DNA of 64,000 bases. Source: Microcoleus vaginatus HSN003 (lineage in GTDB: Bacteria > Cyanobacteriota > Cyanobacteriia > Cyanobacteriales > Microcoleaceae). Made by a program: the position numbers and the translations under genes. The number at the start of each line of letters is the position of its first letter. Position 1 is the stretch's first letter. The notes under the pieces were generated by a model. That model ran no database searches and was not told the origin of the DNA. It saw only the letters and a program-made list of their open reading frames with translations. The stretch is taken from NCBI RefSeq assembly GCF_022701255.1, contig NZ_CP031705.1, positions 6,510,001 through 6,574,000 on the forward strand, given 5' to 3'. This document shows, piece after piece, positions 37,101-44,547 of this stretch.

Positions 37101-37528
37101 CTGATTTTTACAATAATCAAAGTTTAAGTTTAAGCCTAATCGGAGATTATCCAGCCGCGATAAATAGTTGCGATCGCGCAATTCAGTTAGGAGGAAATAA
37201 ACCTCTATTACTCGTTAATAAAGGAATCGTTTTCTCCCGTGCAGGCGAATACTCACAAGCTATGAAATTGTTCGATGGAGTGATTCGCAAACATCCAGAA
37301 AAGGAGGAAGGTTACTACGGAAAAGCCTGTTGCTATGCCCGACAAGGTGACACCGAGCAAGCTATTGCTGCGCTTCAACGAGCAATCGAGATCGCTCCGC
37401 GCCGTTGTTGTCGGGAAGCTCGATCGAACCCCGACTTTGACTCCTTGCGGAATGACGAGCAGTTTATTTCCTTAGTGGGAGAGAGTCAGAGTCGCGATCT
37501 ATCTTCAATTGATGTCGATCGCACTTGA
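34136..37528 (+). CDS. Caspase-like protease fused to STAND NTPase and TPR repeats
   Basis: A 1130-residue multidomain protein. Residues about 5-240 form a caspase/metacaspase-type peptidase with the catalytic dyad His88 (YYAGHAAD) and Cys142 (LILDVCYAG). After a linker, a STAND-type P-loop NTPase spans about 275-640, with Walker A GIGGIGKST (306-314) and Walker B-like IVLWLDTYE (Asp477). A helical region (about 640-870) leads to at least five TPRs (about 870-1100), closing with the usual NPDFDSLRNDEQF end. The pattern is sensor (TPR), switch (NTPase) and protease effector, as in biological-conflict and programmed-death proteins. All key residues are present. Confidence 0.9.
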   Translation: MGKSKRFLIAIGSASCPKMELADLARVKSDVDRVVNLFTGTQQGYTRVLSDQISIDAEAEDIKNALSKWFGSSERSQDDIVILYYAGHAADDGNLGSHYLYTFNSRPEHLSAKAIETQQLVRCLFEGNNNYPENVLLILDVCYAGAGANGIIQSLTSGSSTRKPSGFCVLCSTDSDTEAGDGDFVDAFVSVLEKSDWQDDDEFLELSKLRNKINEYFQSKASAQKATLSNIDSANPQIFIKNPKARSPSSTALAQSSSANLGREKASKPRRPGFFVSRHSTKRFLDDFDKAIEQPNSEPLMFYAYGIGGIGKSTLLHELKSRHHGNVKFLEADFNDSRLSKPIELMKHLHQKLSIHQPEADIFTVRYQQYEETLRRLETEAAEETQIVSAEQGSLVREYMGVARSSIVTEDESRFNPLSTRGRFEQLLRQHPATQGTTPEKMSLRDLMLDPQPKLTQAFAQTLIQLSQEMPIVLWLDTYEKAQKDFNEFLGNELLRDTTLQNFPVRIAMAGRYKLSHGRYQGKFKERENPLIREYALIQFDEQETQKYLADIGVTDKGFVRRIWRATQGYPYYLNLLKKQKEESGKITLSGGHSSMVKLLLDGLNETEQRVVKLAAHCRWFDRPLIRNLLQKFEVSDILNDCKNGNKIDWFKWLTERDFAISDDRYRIDDVARSEIRKTQHQEDKQEFFQIHNWIADYFEQLADREVSPDRSPLDKYENSEWQELMIEVIYHRLFANKNEGKRQLLTCFFEGGYFKKPLIARSAFFAIASEAELKENKLLREDIQKFLDSIEKTIVFGWWVIGMPEKDYSINIQGEEDSSQVKSKIESGLKVCFRETQNLTGLAKCLALISYSLRSDYDHTRALSLLNQTHAEIETLKIFDNTHFLSDIYFYLALAFYLIDLDKQALISIDISIETESEKSHYYALRSEIMNYLERYEEALVSINKAIEIDPENPNYYAIKSHSLRYLRRYNEAIISEKKAIQINTKSSDFYNNQSLSLSLIGDYPAAINSCDRAIQLGGNKPLLLVNKGIVFSRAGEYSQAMKLFDGVIRKHPEKEEGYYGKACCYARQGDTEQAIAALQRAIEIAPRRCCREARSNPDFDSLRNDEQFISLVGESQSRDLSSIDVDRT

Positions 37529-37611
37529 GTTCCCAACCGCTCTGGTTTCTTCGGTAGCTCCGCACCCAGCAAGTAGTGTTTGCTCTACATATAGCAATCA
37601 GAGAACGATGA

Positions 37612-37977
37612 CTAGAAACTCGCACTGGTGGTTTTAGGTCGCAGAAATTCGACATTCAACTGTAGTTTCTCTCCCAGCCACAAAGAATGTGTCGTGTGGT
37701 CTTCAACATCGTCGCCTGTTTCGGGATGAACGAGAATATCTAGTTCCTCGCGATGAAGCATTAACCAGGGAACGACTTTGCCAAACTGCTCCGGTAAAAA
37801 TGCAACTTGATACATTGCTTGGGGGTGGGGGCCAATGGGTTTGTCATGCCAGCGCCCGAGCTGTACCTCAAACCGACTCAATCCTTCACGCACGCGCGCT
37901 GCAGCATCGCGGCTATCAGTGTCGAAGTAAATATGGGCGTGAAAACCAACAATTTCGATGGTGTCTTCTTTCATCAT
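37612..37977 (-). CDS. DOPA 4,5-dioxygenase family protein
   Basis: About 121 residues from ATG 37977 (the next ATG at 37974 and an upstream start at 38010 are alternatives). The conserved features are VGFHAHIYFD near the start, GRWHDKPIGPHPQAMYQ in the middle and MLHREELDILVHPETGDD...HT towards the end; the His residues are the likely metal ligands. The family is named after extradiol cleavage of DOPA, but bacterial members are mostly uncharacterised. It is convergent with the caspase-STAND gene. Confidence 0.85.
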   Translation of the reverse strand: MMKEDTIEIVGFHAHIYFDTDSRDAAARVREGLSRFEVQLGRWHDKPIGPHPQAMYQVAFLPEQFGKVVPWLMLHREELDILVHPETGDDVEDHTTHSLWLGEKLQLNVEFLRPKTTSASF

Positions 37978-38024
37978 TTTTTGTGGGTGATTGAGCCGAC
38001 ATCTGCACAAAACGGCTGTTAACT

Positions 38025-38258
38025 TTAGGTTAACTTGACTCGCAGTAAACTGCGAAATTCAGCCAGCAGCGTTGTTCGCACTCGCCCCGCCGCAGCTTTA
38101 ATCGGAATAAGTGCGATCGCATTTTGCCCAACAGGCGACAGCACTTTCGGTTCCATACCGTACAAATCTCGCAGCACAGTCTTGACGTTGGGAAACGCGA
38201 AATACTCCATCAGTTTCCCAATGCGGTGATTTAAGGGTTGATATCGGTTGCGGTACAC
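38025..38258 (-). CDS. Small hypothetical protein
   Basis: A 77-residue open frame starting with GTG 38258 or ATG 38210 and ending just upstream of the DOPA-dioxygenase-like gene in the same direction. It contains MEYFAFPNVKTVLRDLYGME and a basic C terminus. No family is recognised. It may be a remnant. Confidence 0.35.
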   Translation of the reverse strand: MYRNRYQPLNHRIGKLMEYFAFPNVKTVLRDLYGMEPKVLSPVGQNAIALIPIKAAAGRVRTTLLAEFRSLLRVKLT

Positions 38259-38457
38259 ACCCTACACAATACTGTGCTTATTCTTTATTCCTTCTGCCAT
38301 CAGAGCAAATTTGCAGATCGACCGGGTTTCCTAAATGCTGTAGCGTAGGTTCAGAAGACATGGGTTTTCGCTACATTTTCTCCCATCCCGATTCCAGAAC
38401 CTCAAACCCTTAAAAAACCAGTTTGTAAATCGTCCACTCAGCAGTCTGGCAGCACCC

Positions 38458-38721
38458 TCAATTTTCATCCCGCTCGCCCCACCAAAATAACGGCTCAGAA
38501 TGCTTGTACAGTAAGGCTTTAATGGCAATAAAACCAATCTTCCACAGCCAGCGCTTAGAATCAGATTCAGCAGCCAAAAACTGTTGGATGAGAGAGTGGA
38601 ACACTGGCATCACTGCGGTTATCTCTACTTCCGTAACATTCAATGTATAGAGAGTTGAATCAGCACAGCAAGCGAAACCGCCAGCAACTGCCACCTCACT
38701 CTCTGACAAATGTCCTCGCAC
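38458..38721 (-). CDS. Small hypothetical protein divergent from the HetZ-like gene
   Basis: An 87-residue open frame with an ATG start at 38721, 31 bp from the start of the divergent HetZ-like gene. It has a helical segment (VFHSLIQQFLAAES) and a hydrophobic aromatic C-terminal part (WLWKIGFIAIKALLY). No family is recognised. It may be real or may simply be open sequence in the hetZ promoter region. Confidence 0.35.
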   Translation of the reverse strand: MRGHLSESEVAVAGGFACCADSTLYTLNVTEVEITAVMPVFHSLIQQFLAAESDSKRWLWKIGFIAIKALLYKHSEPLFWWGERDEN

Positions 38722-38752
38722 ACCCGCTGTGCCCTACCACCCGATAAACGCC

Positions 38753-39979
38753 ATGACTGTCAAAGCTGCCACCAACACCGTCAACTGCAACACCGCTTCT
38801 GACCTCAACAGCATTCCAGAACAAACCGCCGAAATCAATACTGTTCCCAGCATCGATATCCTCGCTTTGGCTAACTTTGCCCTCAAAGAATTGCAAGCCG
38901 AAATGAAAACTCCCAGCCGCAGCGCTCAAGCAGTGGCGATGCGGATTGCTAAGGAAGTCGAACGGATTTGCCAAAAAAGCGATCGCATCCAAATTTCCGG
39001 CGAAGTTGAAGCTTGGCAAATCACCTTGGCCGAGCACCGGTTGCAAAAAACCCTGCAATACTACCGCCTCGGTTCCAAACAAGGCCGCGTCGAACTGCAC
39101 TCCCACCTCGCGGCTATGATTTACCGCCATGTTGCTTCTTTCCGATCGAACTTGAACTTCCAAGCTCGCTACAACATGATTGAAGACTTTTTGCAAGGCT
39201 TTTACATCGAATCTCTGCGAGCTTTCCGCCGCGAACATCAACTCGATGTCACCTACCAGCCCCGCACGCAGCTAGAATTGGCTGAGTACATGGCTTTTAC
39301 CGAACACTACGCCAAGCGCCAAATCGGTTTGCCCGGCCGCAACCGCCAACGCCTGATCGTGTTGCGCGCTCAAGGATTTGCCAAGGGCCAGCCTCCGGAA
39401 ACTGCGATCGACATTGAAATGGCTGTAGAATCCGGCAAGGGAGAAGAGGCGGAAATGTACAGCCGCTCTCCGGCGCTGCAACAAGTGCGTGAGCAAATGG
39501 TATCGGAAACTGTCGATCCGGCTGATGCTGTGCTGCGCGATCGAGTAGTCGCGGAATTGATCGCCTATCTGGAATCGCAAAATCAGCCAGAATGCGTGAA
39601 TTACTTAACTTTAAAATTGCAAGACCTTTCCGCTTCGGAAATTGACCGCGTGCTCGGTTTGTCTTCCCGCCAGCGCGACTACTTGCAACAGCGCTTTAAG
39701 TACCACGTCGAAAAATTTGCCCGCACTCAAAATTGGAAACTCGTGCACGAATGGCTGGGTGCTGATGTCGATCAAAAGCTGGGAATGACTTCGGACAAAT
39801 GGGAAGCATTTCGCGCTCAACTGTCGCCGGAACAGCAGCAACTGTTAGACATGAAGCGGAATCAAGAAAGCGACAAGGCGATCGCCACCGCGCTCAAATG
39901 CACTCCCAAACAAGTCCAAAAACGCTGGGCGCAACTGTTGGAGCTGGCTAGCCAGACTCGCAACAGCAACCAAGCTTAA
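38753..39979 (+). CDS. hetZ: HetZ-like regulator
   Basis: About 408 residues from ATG 38753 (a GTG eight codons upstream is less likely). The sequence resembles HetZ, a DNA-binding regulator of early heterocyst differentiation in Anabaena that also occurs in filamentous cyanobacteria without heterocysts. Typical segments are GRVELHSHLAAMIYRHV, IEDFLQGFYIESLRAFRRE, LELAEYMAFTEHYAKR and, near the C terminus, ASEIDRVLGLSSRQRDYLQQRFKYH plus a helix-turn-helix-like ATALKCTPKQVQKRW. The C-terminal half looks like a sigma-factor-type HTH. Its partner PatU3 is not in the window. Confidence 0.75.
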   Translation: MTVKAATNTVNCNTASDLNSIPEQTAEINTVPSIDILALANFALKELQAEMKTPSRSAQAVAMRIAKEVERICQKSDRIQISGEVEAWQITLAEHRLQKTLQYYRLGSKQGRVELHSHLAAMIYRHVASFRSNLNFQARYNMIEDFLQGFYIESLRAFRREHQLDVTYQPRTQLELAEYMAFTEHYAKRQIGLPGRNRQRLIVLRAQGFAKGQPPETAIDIEMAVESGKGEEAEMYSRSPALQQVREQMVSETVDPADAVLRDRVVAELIAYLESQNQPECVNYLTLKLQDLSASEIDRVLGLSSRQRDYLQQRFKYHVEKFARTQNWKLVHEWLGADVDQKLGMTSDKWEAFRAQLSPEQQQLLDMKRNQESDKAIATALKCTPKQVQKRWAQLLELASQTRNSNQA

Positions 39980-40163
39980 TTGGTGCTCAAATATGAATGC
40001 AACTGTTTTCTTGAGACTGGAAAATGCGATCGGGTGCGGCACCTGCACAGGAATGCCCGCCCCGGCGCCCGCTCTCAAATCAACCAGGGCTGCTACTAAT
40101 TTATCGCCGCTTTTTGGCAAATTCAATTTATTAAAACAACATTACTTTTTTTAATATTTTTCC

Positions 40164-40192
40164 TTCCCTGGTTAGGCCGGGGAATTTGTTTT
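40164..40192 (+). terminator. Probable terminator after the HetZ-like gene
   Basis: An 8-bp stem (TTCCCTGG / CCGGGGAA, one wobble) with a short loop and a following TTTGTTTTT tract. Sequence between the HetZ-like stop and this site holds no gene. Confidence 0.5.
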
Positions 40193-40325
40193 TATTAGTA
40201 ATTAGTCCTTCGTCATCAGTTATGGGAAATTGCTTGCTGAAGAGGCGACGTTGCATCATATATTTATAAGGATATTTAAACATAGCTAGTGATCTAATAA
40301 AGGCAAAGTTGTTCAAAATTCAAAA

Positions 40326-40800
40326 ATGCAATTGCCAAAATGCAACTATGAAGATGTAGTTAAAAATGGACATCTTTACGGAAAACAGTGCGATAGATGT
40401 AAAAAATGCGATCGCCAGTTTGTCCAAACCTATAGTGAGCATGGACACTCCGAGGATGCCAAACAAATTTGCTTAACCAATGTACTGTAATGCCATAGCC
40501 CGCGAGACAAATTGAGCGTTGTACTGCTATCACCCACAATAGTATCATCAACGGGGTCAAAGAAACAGGGGGACGATTATCTGAAACTGAGGCAGTTGAA
40601 ACGATACCCGAAGTAAGCGAAATCGACGAAATATGGACAGCCAGAAATCACTTTGCTGAGGGCATTCTTGCTGGGAAGTTAGGGGATAGGAGGAGTGACA
40701 CTTTTGTGGCTTTGTGGATGATGATTAAAAATTGGTATTGCTATTTCTGGGTGACTGAGGGTTATTGTGTTGACCCAAAATATATCAATTCTGAAAACCA
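40326..40800 (+). pseudogene. IS1-family transposase remnant (InsA and InsB parts)
   Basis: Plus strand: MQLPKCNYEDVVKNGHLYGK and CDRCKKCDRQFVQTY (zinc-ribbon start, 40326-40481, then a stop). Further on in the same direction come EIDEIWTARNHFAEGILAGK, LGDRRSDTFVALW and CYFWVTEGYCVDPKYI (about 40618-40790), corresponding to the InsB DDE region. The middle is degenerate. It is a second, independent IS1-type relic, unlike the one at 4.6-4.9 kb in orientation and extent. Confidence 0.75.
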
Positions 40801-40834
40801 TATTTTTGCAATACTTATTATATGATATCGTTTC

Positions 40835-40983
40835 CGGTTGCATCGGAATAATAAAATCGAGTCAACAGTTAACACTCAACCATTCAGTTTTTCGACCCGC
40901 CCGTCAACAGTTAACAGTCAACAGTCAACAGTCAACAGTCAACAATAATTCCGGTGCAACCGGAATTGATGTGACTTGCGGTC
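40835..40983. repeat. STRR heptamers (GTCAACA x6) with adjoining palindromes, left copy
   Basis: Six tandem 7-bp units GTCAACA (second unit GTTAACA) fill 40903-40944. Immediately after them lies a perfect hairpin AATTCCGGT-GCA-ACCGGAATT (40947-40967), then GATGTGACTTGCGGTC. A second TTCCGG..TTGC..CGGAA palindrome lies near 40833-40849. An inverted copy of heptamers plus flank is at 44341-44412. Confidence 0.85.
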
Positions 40984-41437
40984 GAAGGGCAGAACACCGG
41001 AGTCCAGACGTTATCTGGCGCGGGTGACATCGCAACACCTTATGTTATTCCAAGTCTAAAGAGATGTTGCAACTTTCGATTCGTTTGTTGCTTTTTTACC
41101 TCAAACATAAAAATCCCAAATCTTTTCCAGTTTTTCTTTGAGCATTATGAATATATGCAATCCTCACACAACTCTAGTTTTAAAGTAATAAATTATGTCT
41201 ATAAAAGGTTTTATATGCGTTAATTTACCGTATTAAAGTATAACTTATAGCTTTATTGCTGCTTTATGGCTTGATAAAAACCGTTAAACACCGATTGTGG
41301 AACTTGAGGGTGCGGAAGGTGGATAAACAATGATAATTCATCTATCCAAAGACAGAAAAAAAATTAAAATTAATATACTCATCGTACTATTCTGTTTCAT
41401 TTAATCCTTCATAAGAAGGAAGCATCAAAGTTGAGTT
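40984..41437. promoter_or_regulatory. Upstream region of the first DUF2382 gene, conserved with its paralogue
   Basis: No gene. From about 41340 the sequence AATTCATCTATCCAAAGACAG..., CTTCATAAGAAGGAAGCATC and the CTATCT...AGATAG block recur, in the same order, upstream of the paralogue at 59953 (minus strand). This implies a shared promoter architecture. Confidence 0.55.
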
Positions 41438-41472
41438 CTATCTAAAATGGGGGCATAACTTGATGTAGATAG
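41438..41472 (+). promoter_or_regulatory. 35-bp CTATCT...AGATAG element upstream of DUF2382 gene 1
   Basis: Inverted half-sites CTATCTAAA and TTGATGTAGATAG are spaced exactly as in the element at 59969-60003, which has the same length. It lies 16 bp before the start codon, so a bound protein would block or adjust initiation. Confidence 0.5.
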
Positions 41473-41488
41473 AAAGGGAAGGACTCCT

Positions 41489-42382
41489 ATGTTACTTTAC
41501 AAAATTGAAGATTTTAATCCCAACTACCGCGAAGCTGCTTTTAATGGCGAAGATATCAAAGGTCTGGATATCTATGCTGGAAATACAGATGAGAAGATTG
41601 GCTCTATCGATACCGCGCTAGTCGATGAGACAGGACGTTTCCGATATTTTGTTGTTGACACGGGTTTCTGGATCTTTGGCAAGAAGGTATTAGTTCCAGT
41701 TGCTCTTTGTCGAGTGGAGGTAGATGCAGAGCGCATCTACGCGACGGGTTTGAGGAGTAAAGAGCAAGCAGAAAAACTACCCAAGTATGAAGATGGGATG
41801 GTGGTTGATTACGATTATGAAGAACAAGTGCGGGGTGTTTATCGTACTTCAACAGTAGAAGGGTCTGCACCTGTAGAAGCATCATTGCCTTTAGAGGCAT
41901 CTGCACCAGTTTCTATGCCGCGTTCTGTCTCTAACCAAACTACGGCTGCTGGTTATGACCGCAACACCTACACTTACGAACACGAGCCTCAATTGTATCA
42001 GATGAACGAGCGTGAGCATCACAAATTCCGCCTCTACGAAGAACGACTGGTTGCAGAGAAAAGCCGTCACAAAACTGGCGAGGTAGCAATTGGCAAGCGA
42101 GTAGAAACCGACACGGCACGAGTTTCAATTCCAACAGAAAAAGAGCGAGTTGTAATTGAGAGTGTAACTCCAGGAAAGGCAGGTGCGCCAGTAACTCGGG
42201 ATACTCCATTCCAGCAGGAAAAGGTGATGCGTATGGAAGTTTACGAAGAAACTGCTGATCTCAAAAAAGAAGCTTTCGTCCGCGAAGAAGTTAACATCAG
42301 GAAAGAAGTTGAAACGGAGATTGTTGAGGCAACGGAAACGCTGCGTCGTGAAGAGTTGGATGTAAAGACCGAAGGGCGTTAG
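41489..42382 (+). CDS. PRC-barrel and DUF2382 stress protein, copy 1
   Basis: A 297-residue protein with an N-terminal PRC-barrel (about 15-115, with VDETGRFRYFVVDTG), a variable linker and a C-terminal DUF2382 (YsnF/AvaK) domain (about 170-290) rich in Glu, Arg, Lys and Val, with RLYEERLVAEK and REEVNIRKEVE. Proteins with this pair accumulate under desiccation, salt or heat in cyanobacteria and Deinococcus relatives, and in akinetes (AvaK). The close paralogue at 59033-59953 shares most of the PRC domain. It is followed directly by a decayed SLH gene. Confidence 0.9.
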   Translation: MLLYKIEDFNPNYREAAFNGEDIKGLDIYAGNTDEKIGSIDTALVDETGRFRYFVVDTGFWIFGKKVLVPVALCRVEVDAERIYATGLRSKEQAEKLPKYEDGMVVDYDYEEQVRGVYRTSTVEGSAPVEASLPLEASAPVSMPRSVSNQTTAAGYDRNTYTYEHEPQLYQMNEREHHKFRLYEERLVAEKSRHKTGEVAIGKRVETDTARVSIPTEKERVVIESVTPGKAGAPVTRDTPFQQEKVMRMEVYEETADLKKEAFVREEVNIRKEVETEIVEATETLRREELDVKTEGR

Positions 42383-42504
42383 AGTGCGAATGAATTGAAC
42401 CAGGTTTTGTAGTTGCGCTGTCTTCGCCCACATTAGCGTTGAAGCGCAAAGACGAACCTAAAAAATCACTATAACTGCAAAAAAAACGTAATTTTTCATG
42501 TTTA

Positions 42505-42905
42505 ATTGCTGGCGTTGACCCCTAATAAGTGCAGCATTCCTAGCTTTATCGTTTAGCATCGGTGCGACCAGTTTTTTAGTAAGGTCTGAGCCAGTTGCAG
42601 CTCAACAAGCTCAGCAGACATTTCATGATGTTCCGTCTAATTACTGGGCGCGTCCATTTATTCAATCTTTAGCTGAAAAAGGCAATGTTACAGGATATCC
42701 TGATAGAACATTTAGACCTAAACAGCCTGTGGATGGCGACGAATTTGCAGCAATGATCCGCCAAGCCTTTGAGCGAGCAAAGATTAGGAACATACCCAGT
42801 GGAAGTGCCTTTAACGCTGTGCCTCAAGGCTATTGGGCAGAGCCTCCCATTCAACAAGCCTAGGAAATGGGATTGATCAGAGGCTTTGCCGGATTGCTAT
42901 TGGTT
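42505..42905 (+). pseudogene. SLH-domain protein, decayed paralogue
   Basis: Plus strand: AAFLALSFSIGATSFLV (signal-peptide-like), then FHDVPSNYWARPFIQSLAEK, GYPDRTFRPKQPVDGDEF and FNAVPQGYWAEPPIQQA followed by TAG and EMGLIRGFAG. This matches the first one and a half SLH repeats of the intact protein at 58018-58983. There is no proper start, an in-frame stop is present and the C-terminal two thirds is missing. The order DUF2382 then SLH is the same as in the other copy. Confidence 0.8.
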
Positions 42906-42962
42906 TAGGATATCCTCGATCGCTATTTCTTTTATTAGCCAACTTAGACAACAACAGCGGTA

Positions 42963-44339
42963 GTGCATCGAATCAAGCAAAGCATAAAAATTCATTGGAG
43001 GCGGTTAGCACGATCGAGCGTGCGGTCGGTTCTGTTACTCGCGCTCTTAATTGCCCTAACGATAACGTGTATTACCCCGAATTCCGCAGGCGCCCAAGAC
43101 GAACGGGTAACAGTGCGTTTAGATGGTCGAGCCATGTTTCGGGTGAGTGCGGTAGAAAACGTAGATGCAACCGCACGGGCGCGACAGATTGAGCGGCGGC
43201 TGAGCCGACTGTTGGAGAATCCTACGGCGATCGCACCTCCCCGCATTGAACCGACTCAAGGTAGCGATCAGCGGGTGATTACGATTGCTGGAGTCCCTGT
43301 TGTCACCGTAACTAAAGCAGACGCTCAGGATAATTTGACAACGGTTGATACGCTGGCAACTCAGTGGTCAGAGGCGATTAATACCGCCCTAACGCGAGCC
43401 AGTCAGCGCCGTCTTTCCCCTTCGGAACGCTTTGTGGCAGAGGTGCAATCCTCGGTGCAAACCGGATTTGCAAGACTGGGTGAATCTGCGATCGCGATTA
43501 TTCCCCGCGCCCTAGCTGCATTACTGGTGATTGGATTATTTTGGGCGATCGCGGCTTTGGTGCGCTGGTTGATGCGCCTGATTTTCCGTCACATTGTAGA
43601 AGACTTAACGGTAGAAAACCTAATCAAACAAGTCGCCTACTATGTTGTCTGGAGTCTCGGTTTTATTGTAGCCCTGGATGCCTTTGGGTTCGATCCGCAG
43701 GCAGTTGCCACCGGATTGGGTTTAACAGGTCTTGCTCTCGGCTTTGCTTTAAAAGATATCCTTTCTAACTTTATCAGCGGCATTTTAATACTGGTATTGC
43801 GTCCTTTTCAACTTGGGGATCAAATTGTTGTGGGGGAAACTGAAGGCAATGTCGAGCGGATCGAATTGCGCGCCACCCAACTCCGTACTTATGATGGTCG
43901 AGTTGTATTGGTTCCCAATGCGGAAGTGTTTACCTCGCGCATTACAAACAACACCGCCGCCCCGATTCGTCGCAGCAGCGTGACTCTGTTTATTGGCTAC
44001 GATAGCGATTTGCAAAAAGCCGTAACTGTTATGACAGAGGCCGCGCAAGCTACGGAAGCCGTGCTCACAGATCCGCCAGTTTCCGTGCGAATTCGAGAGT
44101 TGGGACAGGATGACATCTTGGTTGAGGTGCGGTTTTGGACGGACTCGCGACGTTCTGACTTTGTGGCGACAACCTCAGCCGTGAGACGGGCAATCGTTCT
44201 TGCCTTCAAAGATGCTGGCCTCGGCTTGCCCGATCCTGATGTGCGAGTGCTGATGCCGCGCCATCCCGATAAGTGGCGAACCGCATTGGGTTTGGGAGAG
44301 AGCGATCGCACTCAGGATTCTGACAAGGCTAGTCGGTAA
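42963..44339 (+). CDS. MscS-family mechanosensitive channel with periplasmic extension
   Basis: A 458-residue protein. A signal-type hydrophobic segment at about 22-43 ends in SAGAQ, followed by a periplasmic region (about 45-175), three membrane helices (about 175-275) with the pore-lining GLTGLALGFALKDILSNFISG, and the MscS beta domain with FQLGDQIVVGETEG, RATQLRTYDGRVVLVPN and a C-terminal alpha/beta part. It opens under hypo-osmotic stress to release solutes. The start is GTG 42963 at the edge of the SLH remnant. A second MscS gene begins at 63075. Confidence 0.9.
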   Translation: MHRIKQSIKIHWRRLARSSVRSVLLLALLIALTITCITPNSAGAQDERVTVRLDGRAMFRVSAVENVDATARARQIERRLSRLLENPTAIAPPRIEPTQGSDQRVITIAGVPVVTVTKADAQDNLTTVDTLATQWSEAINTALTRASQRRLSPSERFVAEVQSSVQTGFARLGESAIAIIPRALAALLVIGLFWAIAALVRWLMRLIFRHIVEDLTVENLIKQVAYYVVWSLGFIVALDAFGFDPQAVATGLGLTGLALGFALKDILSNFISGILILVLRPFQLGDQIVVGETEGNVERIELRATQLRTYDGRVVLVPNAEVFTSRITNNTAAPIRRSSVTLFIGYDSDLQKAVTVMTEAAQATEAVLTDPPVSVRIRELGQDDILVEVRFWTDSRRSDFVATTSAVRRAIVLAFKDAGLGLPDPDVRVLMPRHPDKWRTALGLGESDRTQDSDKASR

Positions 44340-44340
44340 G

Positions 44341-44412
44341 TCATATCGATTCCGTTGCACCGTCCGTTATTGTTGACTGTTGACTGTTGACTGTTGACTG
44401 TTGACTGTTGAC
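44341..44412. repeat. STRR heptamers (TGTTGAC x6), right inverted copy
   Basis: Six tandem 7-bp units at 44371-44412, the exact reverse complement of the left array at 40903-40944, with the flank TCATATCGATTCCGTTGCACC also matching the left flank in reverse. The pair brackets the DUF2382, SLH-remnant and MscS genes. Confidence 0.85.
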
Positions 44413-44495
44413 TATGAGTCAAAAAACTGAAAATAGCGCGAATTATTTGTTGGCAGCTTAATTCGACTTTACGTTCGGCGATGAAGCGCGGATTT

Positions 44496-44527
44496 GATAT
44501 CATTCCGGCGGCGCCGGAATTGATATC
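44496..44527 (-). terminator. Long palindrome downstream of the flavin oxidoreductase
   Basis: GATATCATTCCGGC pairs with GCCGGAATTGATATC (one bulge, loop of 3). It lies 20 bp past the stop of the minus-strand oxidoreductase and belongs to the same palindrome family (CCGGAATTGAT) as that at 40947. It may be a terminator or a dispersed repeat. Confidence 0.45.
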
Positions 44528-44547
44528 AGTAGCATCATAATTACGAA

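Noticed and set aside
40903-44412. Heptamer arrays as a CRISPR array or attachment sites
   Set aside because: The units are contiguous 7-mers without spacers, and there is no integrase or recombinase nearby.
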